A DNA stretch of 44,245 nucleotides, taken from assembly GCA_020051775.1 (NCBI GenBank), contig JAGVQJ010000067.1, forward strand, positions 1 to 44,245, written 5' to 3'. The DNA is from Calditrichota bacterium (lineage in GTDB: Bacteria > Electryoneota > B3-LCP). The first letter of the stretch is position 1. Each line of letters begins with the position of its first letter. The notes under the pieces are model-generated. The model saw only the letters and a program-made list of their open reading frames with translations. It was not told where the DNA came from and did no database searches. The position numbers and the translations under genes were made by a program. Below are positions 14,409-23,877 of the stretch, piece after piece.

Positions 14409-14699
14409 ATGAGAATTGAACAACAATTAAAATCCAGCCGCCTGGCCATCCTTCGTCTCGCCGCACAGCATGGCGCACGGAATGTGCGCATTTTCGGATC
14501 GGTGGCTCGGGGAGAGGCTGACGAACGCAGCGATGTTGACTTCCTGGTGGAAATGGAGCCGGGGCGAAGTCTATTCGATATGGGCGGTCTGCTGATGGAT
14601 CTGCGCGAGTTGCTGGGCCGAGATGTAGATGTTGTGACAGAGCGGGGGTTAAAACAACGTATCCGTGAGCGGGTATTGCGGGAGGCAATCCCACTATGA
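14409..14699 (+). CDS. mntA: MntA-type nucleotidyltransferase antitoxin (copy 2)
   Basis: A second 96-residue Mnt[21 protein letters not shown] contains Gly30-Ser31 and Asp42-x-Asp44; the third acid is in [11 protein letters not shown] (Asp74). It should AMPylate the HepT partner that overlaps it by 4 bp (ATGA at 14696). The start ATG 14409 lies 24 bp after the second hairpin. Its GC content is closer to the chromosomal genes than the CBASS operon beside it. Confidence 0.9.
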   Translation: MRIEQQLKSSRLAILRLAAQHGARNVRIFGSVARGEADERSDVDFLVEMEPGRSLFDMGGLLMDLRELLGRDVDVVTERGLKQRIRERVLREAIPL

Positions 14700-15031
14700 G
14701 AGATCCAAAGGAACGGTTGCAAGATATTCTAGATGCCATTGTCAGGATCGAACGTTATGCAGTACAAGGCAAAGCGGCATTCGAAGATGATGAACTGGTT
14801 CAAAATTGGATTGTCCGGCATCTCCAAATAATAGGAGAAGCATCACGAGTTTTACCTGACGATCTCAAAAAACAAGCTCCGGCTGTGCCGTGGTCAAAGA
14901 TTATTGGAATGCGGCACATCATTGTCCACGATTATTTCTATATTGATTTTGATGTCGTTTGGGAAGCGGTCGAGAAAGATTTGCCCTTTCTTCGCGATGA
15001 AATCAATAATATCCTTAAACGACTAGATTAA
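14696..15031 (+). CDS. hepT: HepT-type HEPN RNase toxin (DUF86, copy 2)
   Basis: The 111-residue HEPN toxin partner of MntA copy 2. The catalytic motif RX4HXY is intact in [14 protein letters not shown] (Arg73, His78, Tyr80), and the [12 protein letters not shown] block is conserved. It ends 44 bp before gyrA; the gap is filled by a heptamer repeat array. Similarity to HepT copy 1 is clear in motifs but modest elsewhere, suggesting independent acquisition or old divergence. Confidence 0.92.
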   Translation: MRDPKERLQDILDAIVRIERYAVQGKAAFEDDELVQNWIVRHLQIIGEASRVLPDDLKKQAPAVPWSKIIGMRHIIVHDYFYIDFDVVWEAVEKDLPFLRDEINNILKRLD

Positions 15032-15040
15032 TCTCATCAA

Positions 15041-15075
15041 CTAACCACTAACCCCTAATCCCTAACGACTAATTT
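15041..15075. repeat. Heptamer tandem array (CTAAYNN)5 abutting gyrA start
   Basis: Five consecutive 7-bp units share the core CTAA (for example CTAACCA and CTAACCC), filling 15041-15075 exactly up to the gyrA ATG at 15076. Degenerate heptamer arrays of this style resemble the short tandemly repeated repetitive (STRR) sequences known from cyanobacteria. The array replaces any Shine-Dalgarno for gyrA. Confidence 0.75.
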
Positions 15076-17610
15076 ATGTCTTTCATTCCCGGTGAGAAGA
15101 TCACCCCTGTGAACATCGAGGAGGAGCTGCGGGATTCCTACCTCGACTACTCGATGTCGGTCATCGTATCCCGCGCGCTGCCGGACGTGCGCGACGGCTT
15201 AAAACCCGTGCACCGGCGCGTCCTTTTCGGCATGTCAGAGCTGGGCTTGCAGCCCGGTCGCGCCTACAAGAAGTCCGCCCGCATCGTCGGCGACGTCATG
15301 GGTAAGTATCATCCCCACGGCGACTCGGCCATTTACGATACCCTGGTGCGCATGGCTCAGGATTTCAGCCTGCGTTACCCCTTGGTGGATGGGCAGGGGA
15401 ACTTCGGGTCGGTGGACGGCGACGGCGCCGCGGCCATGCGATACACCGAAGCCCGCATGACGGCCTTGGCCGCCGAAATGTTAGAAGACATTGACAAAGA
15501 AACGGTGGACTTCGTCCCCAATTACGACGATTCCATGACCATGCCTTCGGTGTTGCCGGCCAAGATCCCGAACCTGCTCATCAACGGGACGGCGGGCATT
15601 GCCGTGGGTATGGCGACGAATATCCCTCCGCACAACCTGCGCGAGGTCATCAGCGGCCTGACGTACCTGCTGGAACGCTACGGCGAAAAATTCGACGACG
15701 GTGTCTGGATCAAGAAGCCAGAAGAGATCGAAGACGTAATCAAAGAGCTTTCCCGGCGGATCACCGCGCCCGACTTTCCCACCGGCGGCATCATTTACGG
15801 CAGCGAAGGCGTGCGCGAAGCCTACCGCACCGGGCGGGGGCGCATTGTCGTGCGCGCTCGGGCCAGCGTGGAACTGGGCAAACTGCGCGACCGCATTGTT
15901 GTGACCGAGATTCCCTACCAGGTCAACAAGACCCGTTTGATCGAAAAGATCGCGGAGCTGGTAAACGATAAAAAATTAGAGGGGATCGCCGACATCCGCG
16001 ACGAATCCGACCGCGACGGCATGAGACTGGTTCTGGAATTGAAGCGGGACGTCATCCCCGGCGTGGTGATGAACAACCTCTACGCTCACACGCAGTTGCA
16101 GACTACCTTCGGAGTGATTTCGCTGGCGCTGGTGGGCGGAGTGCCCCGCGTCTTGAATCTGGCGCAGCTCCTGATCGAATATCTGAAGCACCGCCACGAA
16201 GTGGTGGTACGGCGCGCCACCTTCGACCGCAAACAGGCCAAAGCGAGGCTGCACATCCTGGAAGGCCTGCGCATCGCGGTGGACAACATCGAGCGGGTGG
16301 TGGAGATCATTCGTACCAGCCGCACGGTGGAAAACGCGCGCACGGCCTTGATGGCCGAATTCAAGCTCTCGGAAGAGCAGGCCAAAGCGATCCTCGATAT
16401 GCGTTTGGCGCGACTGACCGGGTTGGAGCGCAGCAAGCTCTTAGATGAAATCAAAGCGCTAACAGAGCTCCTGGTCGAACTGGAAGCGTTGCTGGCTTCC
16501 AAGGCCAAGCGCGTCGCCTTGATCGTGGAAGAGCTTAAGGAGATCGGCGATAAATATGGCGACGAACGCCGCACCGAGGTCGTGGCCGACTACCGCGAGT
16601 TCACCTTAGAGGACATGATCGCCGAAGAGGAGATGGCCATCACAGTGTCCCATCAGGGATACATCAAACGCTTCCCGGTATCGGGTTTAAGACGGCAGAG
16701 ACGCGGCGGCAAGGGATCGACCGGCGCCAAGACCAAGGAAGAGGATTGGATTGACCATCTCTTCGTGGCGTCAACGCACAACTACCTGCTCTTCTTCAGC
16801 AACCGAGGCCGCTGCTACTGGTTGAAGGTGCACGAGGTGCCGCCGATGGCGCGCGGATCCAAGGGGCGTCCCATCGTCAATTTAATCAACATGGAACGAG
16901 ACGAGCAGGTGCGGGCTATCGTCACAGTCGCCGACTTCCCCGAAGACAAGTACATCATCATGGCTTCACGCGAAGGCATCGTGAAGAAGACGCCTTTATC
17001 CATGTACGGCAATCCGCGCAAGGCCGGCATTATCGCTATTAATATTCGCCCCGGGGATGAACTGATAGGCGCCAAGATTACCGATGGGACCAACGACGTC
17101 ATCTTGGGCACGCACAACGGTCAGGCGATTCGCTTCCCCGAGAACAAGGTGCGGCCCATGGGCCGTGCAGCCTCCGGCGTGCGGGGCGTCAAACTACGGG
17201 CAGGTGATTATGCTGTGGGGATGGTCGTGGTCAAGCGCGAAGGCACCCTGTTGGTCGTGTCGGAAAAGGGGTACGGCAAGCGCAGCAATATCCAGGATTA
17301 CCGGGTGACCAATCGCGGAGGCGTGGGTATCATCACCTTGCGGGTCACTGAGAAGGTCGGCCCCATGATTGCCATCATGGAAGTCGTGGATCAGGACGAC
17401 CTGATGATCGTCACCATAGGCGGCATGGTGATCCGCCAGCCGGTGGCGCAATTGCGCACCATCGGGCGCGCCACTCAGGGAGTGCGCCTGATTCGCATAG
17501 ACGAGGACGATAAAATCGCCGACATTGACAAGCTCATCAAATCCGAAGAGGACGACGAGGGTGGACCGGACGATCCTACCGGACCCGACGATCAGGAGGT
17601 ATTATTCTGA
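15076..17610 (+). CDS. gyrA: DNA gyrase subunit A
   Basis: GyrA cuts and rejoins DNA in the gyrase complex. The catalytic tyrosine is Tyr123 ([11 protein letters not shown]). The quinolone-determining region is intact with Ser84 and Asp88 ([15 protein letters not shown]), the sensitive-type residues by homology. The C-terminal beta-pinwheel has the GyrA box QRRGGKG, a feature separating gyrase from topoisomerase IV. Length is 844 residues, with an acidic C-terminal tail ([17 protein letters not shown]). No Shine-Dalgarno precedes the ATG; a heptamer array directly abuts it. A sensor kinase gene follows after 12 bp and could be co-transcribed. Confidence 0.97.
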   Translation: MSFIPGEKITPVNIEEELRDSYLDYSMSVIVSRALPDVRDGLKPVHRRVLFGMSELGLQPGRAYKKSARIVGDVMGKYHPHGDSAIYDTLVRMAQDFSLRYPLVDGQGNFGSVDGDGAAAMRYTEARMTALAAEMLEDIDKETVDFVPNYDDSMTMPSVLPAKIPNLLINGTAGIAVGMATNIPPHNLREVISGLTYLLERYGEKFDDGVWIKKPEEIEDVIKELSRRITAPDFPTGGIIYGSEGVREAYRTGRGRIVVRARASVELGKLRDRIVVTEIPYQVNKTRLIEKIAELVNDKKLEGIADIRDESDRDGMRLVLELKRDVIPGVVMNNLYAHTQLQTTFGVISLALVGGVPRVLNLAQLLIEYLKHRHEVVVRRATFDRKQAKARLHILEGLRIAVDNIERVVEIIRTSRTVENARTALMAEFKLSEEQAKAILDMRLARLTGLERSKLLDEIKALTELLVELEALLASKAKRVALIVEELKEIGDKYGDERRTEVVADYREFTLEDMIAEEEMAITVSHQGYIKRFPVSGLRRQRRGGKGSTGAKTKEEDWIDHLFVASTHNYLLFFSNRGRCYWLKVHEVPPMARGSKGRPIVNLINMERDEQVRAIVTVADFPEDKYIIMASREGIVKKTPLSMYGNPRKAGIIAINIRPGDELIGAKITDGTNDVILGTHNGQAIRFPENKVRPMGRAASGVRGVKLRAGDYAVGMVVVKREGTLLVVSEKGYGKRSNIQDYRVTNRGGVGIITLRVTEKVGPMIAIMEVVDQDDLMIVTIGGMVIRQPVAQLRTIGRATQGVRLIRIDEDDKIADIDKLIKSEEDDEGGPDDPTGPDDQEVLF

Positions 17611-17622
17611 AAGAGGATTATC

Positions 17623-18756
17623 GTGTGTATCAGTGAATTCGACCGCGCCGAAACTGTCGGACTGAATATCCCCAGTCTATGTCACCAGGCTCTCGAAGCC
17701 GTTCAACACGCCGTGTTGATCACGGATCTTTCCGGGATGATCCGGTACGCCAATCCAGCATCGCACCAACTCTGCGGCCTTCTCCCGAAGAATTTGGTGG
17801 GTCGAAGCGTGCTCGAGATAGCGGCTGAATCCGACCGCCGGACTCTGGCCGATCTCCTTGAAAATCCGATATCTGAACCCCGTCGCGCCGAGCTCTCCTT
17901 TCTCTGCGGTGACCAAGGTTCACCCTTCCGCCTGTCTCTGCACGCTTTAAATGATCCTCAAGGGAATGCCTGTGTTTACGTTTTTACCAGTCACGACCTA
18001 AGCGAACGTCAGCTCCTGGAAAAGAACCTGCGGCAAGCGCAGAAACTGGAAGCCGTGGGGCTTCTGGCTTCCGGATTGGCGCATAACATCAATTCGCCTC
18101 TGGCCGCCATTATCGTCACCGCCGAGATGGCCCAGGCCCGCTATCCGGCGATCAAAGAATTTCGCGATATCATGCAGGCCGCCGACCGCATTCAGGAGAT
18201 CGTGGCTAATTTGATGACGAAAAGCCGTCAGGAACAGTCCACCGAAGAAATGGACATTGACTTGAATCAATTGGTGAAGACAGAGCTGAAGTTCCTGGAA
18301 GCCAATCTGTTCTTCAAACACCAGGTTTCGACCGATGTCACCTTAGATCCGAATTTACCCCGGGTCAGAGGATTGTACAGCGACTTTTCACAATGCTTCT
18401 ACAACCTGGTGCAGAACGCCCTGGATGCGATGCAGGAAGTCGAGAACCGCAACTTGACCGTGAAAACCGCGTTACTGGATCACGGGCAAGGCATTTTGCT
18501 CAGTGTTCGCGATTCTGGTTGCGGAATACCCGCAGAGCATTTACCCCGCATATTCGAGCCATTTTTTACTACCAAGCAAGAGATTACCGGTGATCTGGAG
18601 CAGTGCCGGCCTTCCGGTACGGGATTGGGACTCTCTACGACCAAGCACCTGCTCTCTCGCTACGGAGCGCAAATGGACGTTATCAGCGAAATGGGCCGGG
18701 GAACGGAGTTCAGGATAAGCGTCCCTATCCCCGTTGCCGTTACCACACAGACGTAA
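17623..18756 (+). CDS. Soluble PAS-domain sensor histidine kinase
   Basis: A 377-residue kinase with a PAS domain (about 20-125), an HisKA dimerisation domain and an HATPase catalytic domain. Motifs: H-box GLLASGLAHNINSPLAAI (phosphoacceptor His154), N-box NLVQNALDAM, G1 DSGCGIP, F-box FEPFFTTK, G2 GTGLGLSTTK. The residue after the His is Asn where Glu or Asp is usual. No membrane segment is seen, so it senses an internal signal. It starts at GTG 17623 with AGAGGA upstream, 12 bp after gyrA, and is followed 73 bp later by rex. No response regulator is nearby, so the partner is unknown. Confidence 0.88.
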   Translation: MCISEFDRAETVGLNIPSLCHQALEAVQHAVLITDLSGMIRYANPASHQLCGLLPKNLVGRSVLEIAAESDRRTLADLLENPISEPRRAELSFLCGDQGSPFRLSLHALNDPQGNACVYVFTSHDLSERQLLEKNLRQAQKLEAVGLLASGLAHNINSPLAAIIVTAEMAQARYPAIKEFRDIMQAADRIQEIVANLMTKSRQEQSTEEMDIDLNQLVKTELKFLEANLFFKHQVSTDVTLDPNLPRVRGLYSDFSQCFYNLVQNALDAMQEVENRNLTVKTALLDHGQGILLSVRDSGCGIPAEHLPRIFEPFFTTKQEITGDLEQCRPSGTGLGLSTTKHLLSRYGAQMDVISEMGRGTEFRISVPIPVAVTTQT

Positions 18757-18829
18757 AAATTGCATAAAAGTTGCTTAAATTTGTGAAAAAGATCGTATAA
18801 AATAGAAACCTCCTATCCTTGAGACCTCT
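18757..18829 (+). promoter_or_regulatory. rex leader with possible -10 and Rex half-site
   Basis: A TATAAAAT element (18796-18803) lies 26 bp before the rex start. A TTGTGAA half-site at 18781-18787 matches half of the Rex operator (TTGTGAA-N6-TTCACAA), but the second half is poor (3/7). Autoregulation by Rex is possible, not demonstrated. Confidence 0.35.
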
Positions 18830-19495
18830 ATGATCAACCAAAGAGAAACAGCCAGGACCAAATATGGGCAAAAAATCGCCGATGCTACGGTGGGTCGGCT
18901 GTCGCGTTATTATCGCACCTTGAAACAGCTTGAATCCTTGGGAGTCGCTACGGTGTCATCCGATGAGTTAGCCAAGCGCAACAACGTCACTTCGGCGCAA
19001 GTGCGCAAGGATTTTTCATTTTTTGGGGCTTTCGGACGACGCGGCTTAGGGTACAATGTGCGCGACCTGAAACACAACATCGCCCATATTCTGGGGTTGG
19101 ATTTGGAATGGCACTTAGCCTTGGTCGGCGTCGGAAATATCGGTCGGGCGCTTTTAAATTTCCGGCAATTTCAGGAGCAGAATTTTTACTTCACGCTGCT
19201 GTTGGACAGTGATCCTCGCAAGATCGGGACACGCTTCAACAACCTGGAAGTCAAGAACCTGGACCATTTAGCCGAAGAGATCACAAAAGCCCATGTGGAC
19301 ATTGTCGTAATCTCGGTGCCGGTTGAAGCTGCCCAGAAGGTGGCCGATCAATTGGTTGCGACCGGTATCAAGGCCATCCTGAATTTCGCACCCACCTCAT
19401 TGCACGTGCCTTCTGATGTGGTCGTGCGCAATGAGAACATGGTCATTGAAATCGAACATTTATCCTTCGCTTTAGCGCAGACCGAGCGGGTCTGA
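18830..19495 (+). CDS. rex: Redox-sensing transcriptional repressor Rex
   Basis: Rex represses fermentative and respiratory genes when NAD+ is high and releases DNA when NADH binds. The 221-residue protein has an N-terminal winged helix (VSSDELAKRNNVTSAQVRKD, followed by FSFFGAFGRRGLGYNV, the signature linking to the Rossmann domain) and an NAD-binding fold with GVGNIGRAL (100-108) and an acidic residue at the end of the second strand (LLDSDPRKIG). Length and motifs are standard. The upstream kinase and downstream secreted protein are not obvious Rex targets. Confidence 0.95.
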   Translation: MINQRETARTKYGQKIADATVGRLSRYYRTLKQLESLGVATVSSDELAKRNNVTSAQVRKDFSFFGAFGRRGLGYNVRDLKHNIAHILGLDLEWHLALVGVGNIGRALLNFRQFQEQNFYFTLLLDSDPRKIGTRFNNLEVKNLDHLAEEITKAHVDIVVISVPVEAAQKVADQLVATGIKAILNFAPTSLHVPSDVVVRNENMVIEIEHLSFALAQTERV

Positions 19496-19514
19496 ACTAA
19501 AAATTGGACCTTTC

Positions 19515-21644
19515 ATGCCTTCAGGCATTCTCCCATGCAAATCCTCTCCCCATACGAGGGGATTTGTTCTCCTGCCGATCATTCTTCTTCTCGCTCTACC
19601 GGCTATGGGGCAGTGGGGCGACCAAGTCGAACGGGTGAGCGAAAGTCTGATCTCCGGCTCCTACCATGATCTGGACATCTACGAAGATTATGCCTTCGCG
19701 GCTATGGGCTATGGTTTGGCGGTCTTCGACGTATCCGATTCCAGTCAGATCCGAGCGCTATCCTTTCTGGGCACACCCGGGCAGGCTGAGGGGCTGTGCC
19801 TGGAAGGTGATTACCTTTACTTAGCCTCAGGCAGCGGTGGACTCCAGATTGTGAACGTTTTCGATCCCGCCTCTCCGGCATGCGCGGCCGACTTACATCT
19901 CCCCGGTTATGCTTACGAAGCGGTAAAGAGTGGTAATGTTCTCTATGTGGCGGCTGGCTCCGCTGGCTTGCGAGTCATTGATGTCTCGCTGCCTGACGAT
20001 CCGCAGGAGGTCGCTTCGCTTTCTTTGGGTGGTTGGGTTCTGGATCTGAGCCTTGAGGACACCCTCCTTTACGTAGCGGCGCAGAGCTCAGGCTTGAAAG
20101 TGGTCAGCGTAGCCAATCCTACCCAACCCCATACCATTGGAGAATACAATACCGCTGGTATAGCTCAAGGGGTGAAAAAGGTCGGCAACCTGGTGTATGT
20201 TGCGGATGGTCCCGGAGGTCTTGAAATCCTGAACGTCGCCGATCCAACCGCTCCGACCCACGTGGGGCAGTGGCCCACCACGAGTTCTCTTCACGAACTG
20301 GAGATCTACGACAACTATGCCTACGCCGCCAATGATGATCGCGGCTTAGCCGTGTTGAACATATCCAATCCGCAAACTCCTTATCAAATGAGCCAGCATG
20401 ACACGCCCGGTCTGGCTTGGTCGCTGGCCATTTCGGGGCAGGCACTCTATCTGGCGGATGATGCTCAGGGATTGATCAGTTTTTCCCTGGTGAATCCAGT
20501 GACGCCAGACACTATGGGGTTGTTTCGAAATCCCGGTGAAGTCGTCAGTGTGTGGGTGGAAGGCAGCTACGCCTATACGGCGCGCGGATTTCAAGGGAAG
20601 ATCACGATTCAGGACGTAACCGATCCCATCTTGCCTGAAACCATTTCACAGGTGGAGTTTCGCAACGATGTGGTCGAAATCAGAGTGAGAGACAACATCT
20701 GTTATTCAGCTCAACTGACTGGCGGCATCGCCTATACCAACGTCACCGATCCTGAGTACCCGCAACCCTTGGGGCGTAGTAACACAGAAGGCGAAGCTCG
20801 AGACATGATTCCCCAACTTCCCATTATCTATGTGGCGGACGGTTCGGAGGGCTTGGTATTCCTCTCCTCCAATCCGGATTCCGCCTGGCAACTGCTCACG
20901 GACGGGTGGGCGCGCAGCCTGCTGATGCGCAGCGACACCATGTATGTCAGCCAGTGGGATGCCGGCGTTGCGCTGGTGGACGTGTCGTCTCCGACGCAGC
21001 CGCAATTATTGGCGCAGTATGACACTCCGGGGCTGGCTCATCACCTCGCCGTCTTCGGAGACTATATATATGTGGCCGACGATTTGGCCGGATTGACCAT
21101 CCTGCACAACGGCATTTTAGCGGGTAATTATCCCACTCCCGGCCCCGTATGGGACGTTCAGGTATCCGGCGATCACGCTTATCTGGCCGCCGGTTCCGCT
21201 GGCTTGATTATTCTGGACATGACCGATCCTCTGGATCCGGTGTATGCCGGATCTTATCAGACGCCCGGCTTCGCGCAGAGAATTTTCCTGGACGGGGGAA
21301 GCATTTACGTGGCCTGCCAGTTCTGCCTGGGGATTTATCGGTTTCTCCCCACAGGTGTGAGTCCCGAAAATCCTTTGGTTCCAAGCAGCTTCGATTTAAC
21401 GATTCATCCCAATCCCTTCAACGCTGTAACCGTTGTGAATTTCGAGTTAAGAGTGCCGAGCCTTGTCAACCTGAATGTCTATGACCTCTCGGGCCGGTTG
21501 GTTGCCACCTTGGTCAACGGTTTCTTGGAGGCGGGGTTTCACCAGGCAACCTTCAACGGAAAAAATCTTCCTTCCGGGCTGTATTTCGTCCAGATGCGCG
21601 CCGGGGAGTATTCTGCGGTTCGGAAGATGGCGCTGGTGAAATAG
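19515..21644 (+). CDS. Secreted LVIVD-repeat protein with type IX-style sorting domain
   Basis: A 709-residue exported protein. After a signal peptide (about 1-32: GFVLLPIILLLALPAMG), roughly twelve to thirteen tandem LVIVD-type repeats of about 42-45 residues run to about residue 610. Each repeat has the form Y(V/A)YVA...GL.V.(D/N)V.DP..P. They should form beta-propeller blades. The C terminus (about 630-709) is a type IX-like sorting domain: HPNPFNAVTVVNFEL, VYDLSGRLVATLVNG, NLPSGLYFVQM. Such proteins are exported to or anchored at the cell surface in FCB bacteria. The ligand is unknown. A hairpin terminator follows. Confidence 0.85.
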   Translation: MPSGILPCKSSPHTRGFVLLPIILLLALPAMGQWGDQVERVSESLISGSYHDLDIYEDYAFAAMGYGLAVFDVSDSSQIRALSFLGTPGQAEGLCLEGDYLYLASGSGGLQIVNVFDPASPACAADLHLPGYAYEAVKSGNVLYVAAGSAGLRVIDVSLPDDPQEVASLSLGGWVLDLSLEDTLLYVAAQSSGLKVVSVANPTQPHTIGEYNTAGIAQGVKKVGNLVYVADGPGGLEILNVADPTAPTHVGQWPTTSSLHELEIYDNYAYAANDDRGLAVLNISNPQTPYQMSQHDTPGLAWSLAISGQALYLADDAQGLISFSLVNPVTPDTMGLFRNPGEVVSVWVEGSYAYTARGFQGKITIQDVTDPILPETISQVEFRNDVVEIRVRDNICYSAQLTGGIAYTNVTDPEYPQPLGRSNTEGEARDMIPQLPIIYVADGSEGLVFLSSNPDSAWQLLTDGWARSLLMRSDTMYVSQWDAGVALVDVSSPTQPQLLAQYDTPGLAHHLAVFGDYIYVADDLAGLTILHNGILAGNYPTPGPVWDVQVSGDHAYLAAGSAGLIILDMTDPLDPVYAGSYQTPGFAQRIFLDGGSIYVACQFCLGIYRFLPTGVSPENPLVPSSFDLTIHPNPFNAVTVVNFELRVPSLVNLNVYDLSGRLVATLVNGFLEAGFHQATFNGKNLPSGLYFVQMRAGEYSAVRKMALVK

Positions 21645-21675
21645 ACAATTACGATAAACGTGCAGTGATTAGCTA

Positions 21676-21706
21676 CGAAGGGGCGCAGATTGGCTACGCC
21701 CCTTCG
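21676..21706 (+). terminator. Intrinsic terminator
   Basis: Perfect 10-bp stem CGAAGGGGCG/CGCCCCTTCG with an 11-nt loop, followed by CTTTATAATAAA. It is 31 bp after the LVIVD gene stop. Confidence 0.7.
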
Positions 21707-21787
21707 CTTTATAATAAAGTCCGGTAATTTTACCAGACTACTTGTATACTTGTTCACTTGGACAGCATTTCTTACGTATTACAAACC

Positions 21788-23857
21788 ATGAACTACAACG
21801 AATTGGATAACTGGTGCGTCAACACTCTGCGTTTCCTGGCGGTGGACGCCATACAAAATGCCGATAGCGGCCATCCCGGAATGCCGCTGGGCGCCGCGCC
21901 GATGGCTTATGTGCTCTGGTCGCGCTTTTTGAAAGCCAACCCCAAAGATCCAGCTTGGTTCGACCGCGACCGCTTCATCCTTTCAGCGGGACATGGTTCG
22001 GCGTTGCTCTACAGTTTGCTGCATTTGGCAGGCTACGATTTACGCTTGGAGCAACTACAGAACTTTCGGCAGTGGGGGAGTCACACGCCCGGCCACCCCG
22101 AACGGGATCTAGCACGAGGGATAGAAACCACGACCGGGCCGTTGGGACAAGGGTTCGGCAACGGAGTGGGCATGGCTATAGCGGAAGCCCACTTAGCAGC
22201 CCGATACAACCGTCCCGGTCACCAAGTCATTGACCACTATACTTATGCCATCGTCAGCGACGGCGATCTGATGGAGGGCGTTGCAGCAGAAGCCGCTTCG
22301 TTGGCCGGGCATTTGAAATTGGGCAAGCTGATCTACCTTTATGACGCCAACAGCATCACGCTGGCGGGTTCAACCAGTTTGAACTTCAGCGAGGATGTGG
22401 CCGGACGTTTTCAGGCTTTCGGCTGGCATGTGCAGTCCGTTTCGGACGGCAATGATTTGGAAAGCATTGATCTGGCCTTGCGCGTCGCTAAAAACGATAC
22501 CGAACGACCCTCGCTGATTATCGTGTCCACCCATATCGGCTTCGGATCGCCGCACCGGCAGGATTCATTCGAGGCGCATGGATCGCCGCTGGGGGAAGAA
22601 GAGGTGAAGCTGACCAAGCAAAATCTCGGTTGGCCAATCGAGCCACTCTTCCATGTGCCGGAATCCGCAAAGGAGTTCTTCCGGGGGATGATGGTTAGAG
22701 GAAGTCGCGCTCAGGAAGAATGGAATGCCAAGCTGGGTGAGTATCAGCGAAGTTTCCCACAGCTTTATGAAGAACTCCAATACCTGATGCGGGCAGAATT
22801 GCCGGAAGGTTGGAACGCCGGGATCCCGCAATTTCCTCCCGACTCCAAAGGGATGGCTACCCGAGTGGCCTCCGGCAAGGTCTTAAACGCTATCGCTGCG
22901 CGTCTGCCGCATTTGATGGGAGGGTCGGCGGACTTGAATCCTTCCACCCAAACCGCGTTGAAAAATCTGGGTGATTTTCAGAATCCGGCACTGCCGTCAG
23001 AAGACGCTCAGGGAGCGGTGGGTGGTGGCTGGAACTATGCCGGACGCAACCTGCACTTTGGGGTGCGGGAACATGCCATGGGTTCACTTATGAACGGCAT
23101 GGGGGCGCACGGCGGATTGATTCCCTTCGGCGCGACGTTTTTGATCTTCTCAGACTACCTGCGTCCCGCCATCCGCCTGGCCGCGTTGATGGGCTTGCAG
23201 GCAATCTACGTGTTCACGCACGACAGCATTGCGTTGGGGCAGGATGGGCCTACTCATCAGCCAGTGGAACAGCTACCGGCACTGCGGGCTATACCCCAAC
23301 TAACAGTTATCCGTCCTGCCGATGCCAACGAAACTGCCGTTGCCTGGCAGGTGGCCATAGAAACCCGCGACCGGCCTACCGCACTGGTGTTGACACGACA
23401 GAATCTGCCGGTGCTGGATCGGACTCGATATGCGGTGGCTGAAGGGCTGCGCCGGGGCGCCTATGTCCTGGCGGATTCCCCAAACGGCAAACCGGACATC
23501 ATTTTAATCGCGTCGGGGTCGGAAGTGCCGCTCATCATAGAGGCAGGGAAACTCCTTGGGGAACAGGGAGTACAGGTGCGATTGGTGTCCATGCCGAGTT
23601 GGGAGCTTTTCGAAGCGCAGACATTAGCTTACCGACAAGCCGTGTTGCCGCCTCAAATTAAAGCTCGATTGGCCGTGGAAGCCGCTTCCCCAATGGGTTG
23701 GAGCCGCTATGTCGGTGATCAGGGGGAGGTAATAGGCGTGGAACGCTTCGGCGCTTCAGCGCCAGGTGAAATCGTGCTGCGCGAATTAGGTTTCACTCCG
23801 CAGAATGTGGCCGCGTGCGCGCTAAAACTGATGCCCGGTAAACCGGCTTCGCCCTGA
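21788..23857 (+). CDS. tkt: Transketolase
   Basis: Transketolase moves two-carbon units between sugar phosphates using thiamine diphosphate (pentose phosphate or Calvin cycle). Features: [20 protein letters not shown] near the N terminus, the TPP-binding [20 protein letters not shown] (around residue 158) with the following N, the catalytic Glu region FGVREHAMG, and [20 protein letters not shown]. The 689-residue length is typical. The start ATG 21788 gives the conserved N terminus; an upstream TTG at 21758 adds ten unsupported residues. An MFS transporter gene begins 20 bp after the stop. Confidence 0.96.
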   Translation: MNYNELDNWCVNTLRFLAVDAIQNADSGHPGMPLGAAPMAYVLWSRFLKANPKDPAWFDRDRFILSAGHGSALLYSLLHLAGYDLRLEQLQNFRQWGSHTPGHPERDLARGIETTTGPLGQGFGNGVGMAIAEAHLAARYNRPGHQVIDHYTYAIVSDGDLMEGVAAEAASLAGHLKLGKLIYLYDANSITLAGSTSLNFSEDVAGRFQAFGWHVQSVSDGNDLESIDLALRVAKNDTERPSLIIVSTHIGFGSPHRQDSFEAHGSPLGEEEVKLTKQNLGWPIEPLFHVPESAKEFFRGMMVRGSRAQEEWNAKLGEYQRSFPQLYEELQYLMRAELPEGWNAGIPQFPPDSKGMATRVASGKVLNAIAARLPHLMGGSADLNPSTQTALKNLGDFQNPALPSEDAQGAVGGGWNYAGRNLHFGVREHAMGSLMNGMGAHGGLIPFGATFLIFSDYLRPAIRLAALMGLQAIYVFTHDSIALGQDGPTHQPVEQLPALRAIPQLTVIRPADANETAVAWQVAIETRDRPTALVLTRQNLPVLDRTRYAVAEGLRRGAYVLADSPNGKPDIILIASGSEVPLIIEAGKLLGEQGVQVRLVSMPSWELFEAQTLAYRQAVLPPQIKARLAVEAASPMGWSRYVGDQGEVIGVERFGASAPGEIVLRELGFTPQNVAACALKLMPGKPASP

Positions 23858-23877
23858 GGGAGAATACGGACCTCGCC

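Noticed and set aside
19514-19570. Palindromes (GCCTTCAGGC; CAAATCC../..GGGATTTG) within the LVIVD gene's signal-peptide codons
   Set aside because: They fall within the coding sequence and code a plausible signal peptide; coding constraint explains them sufficiently.
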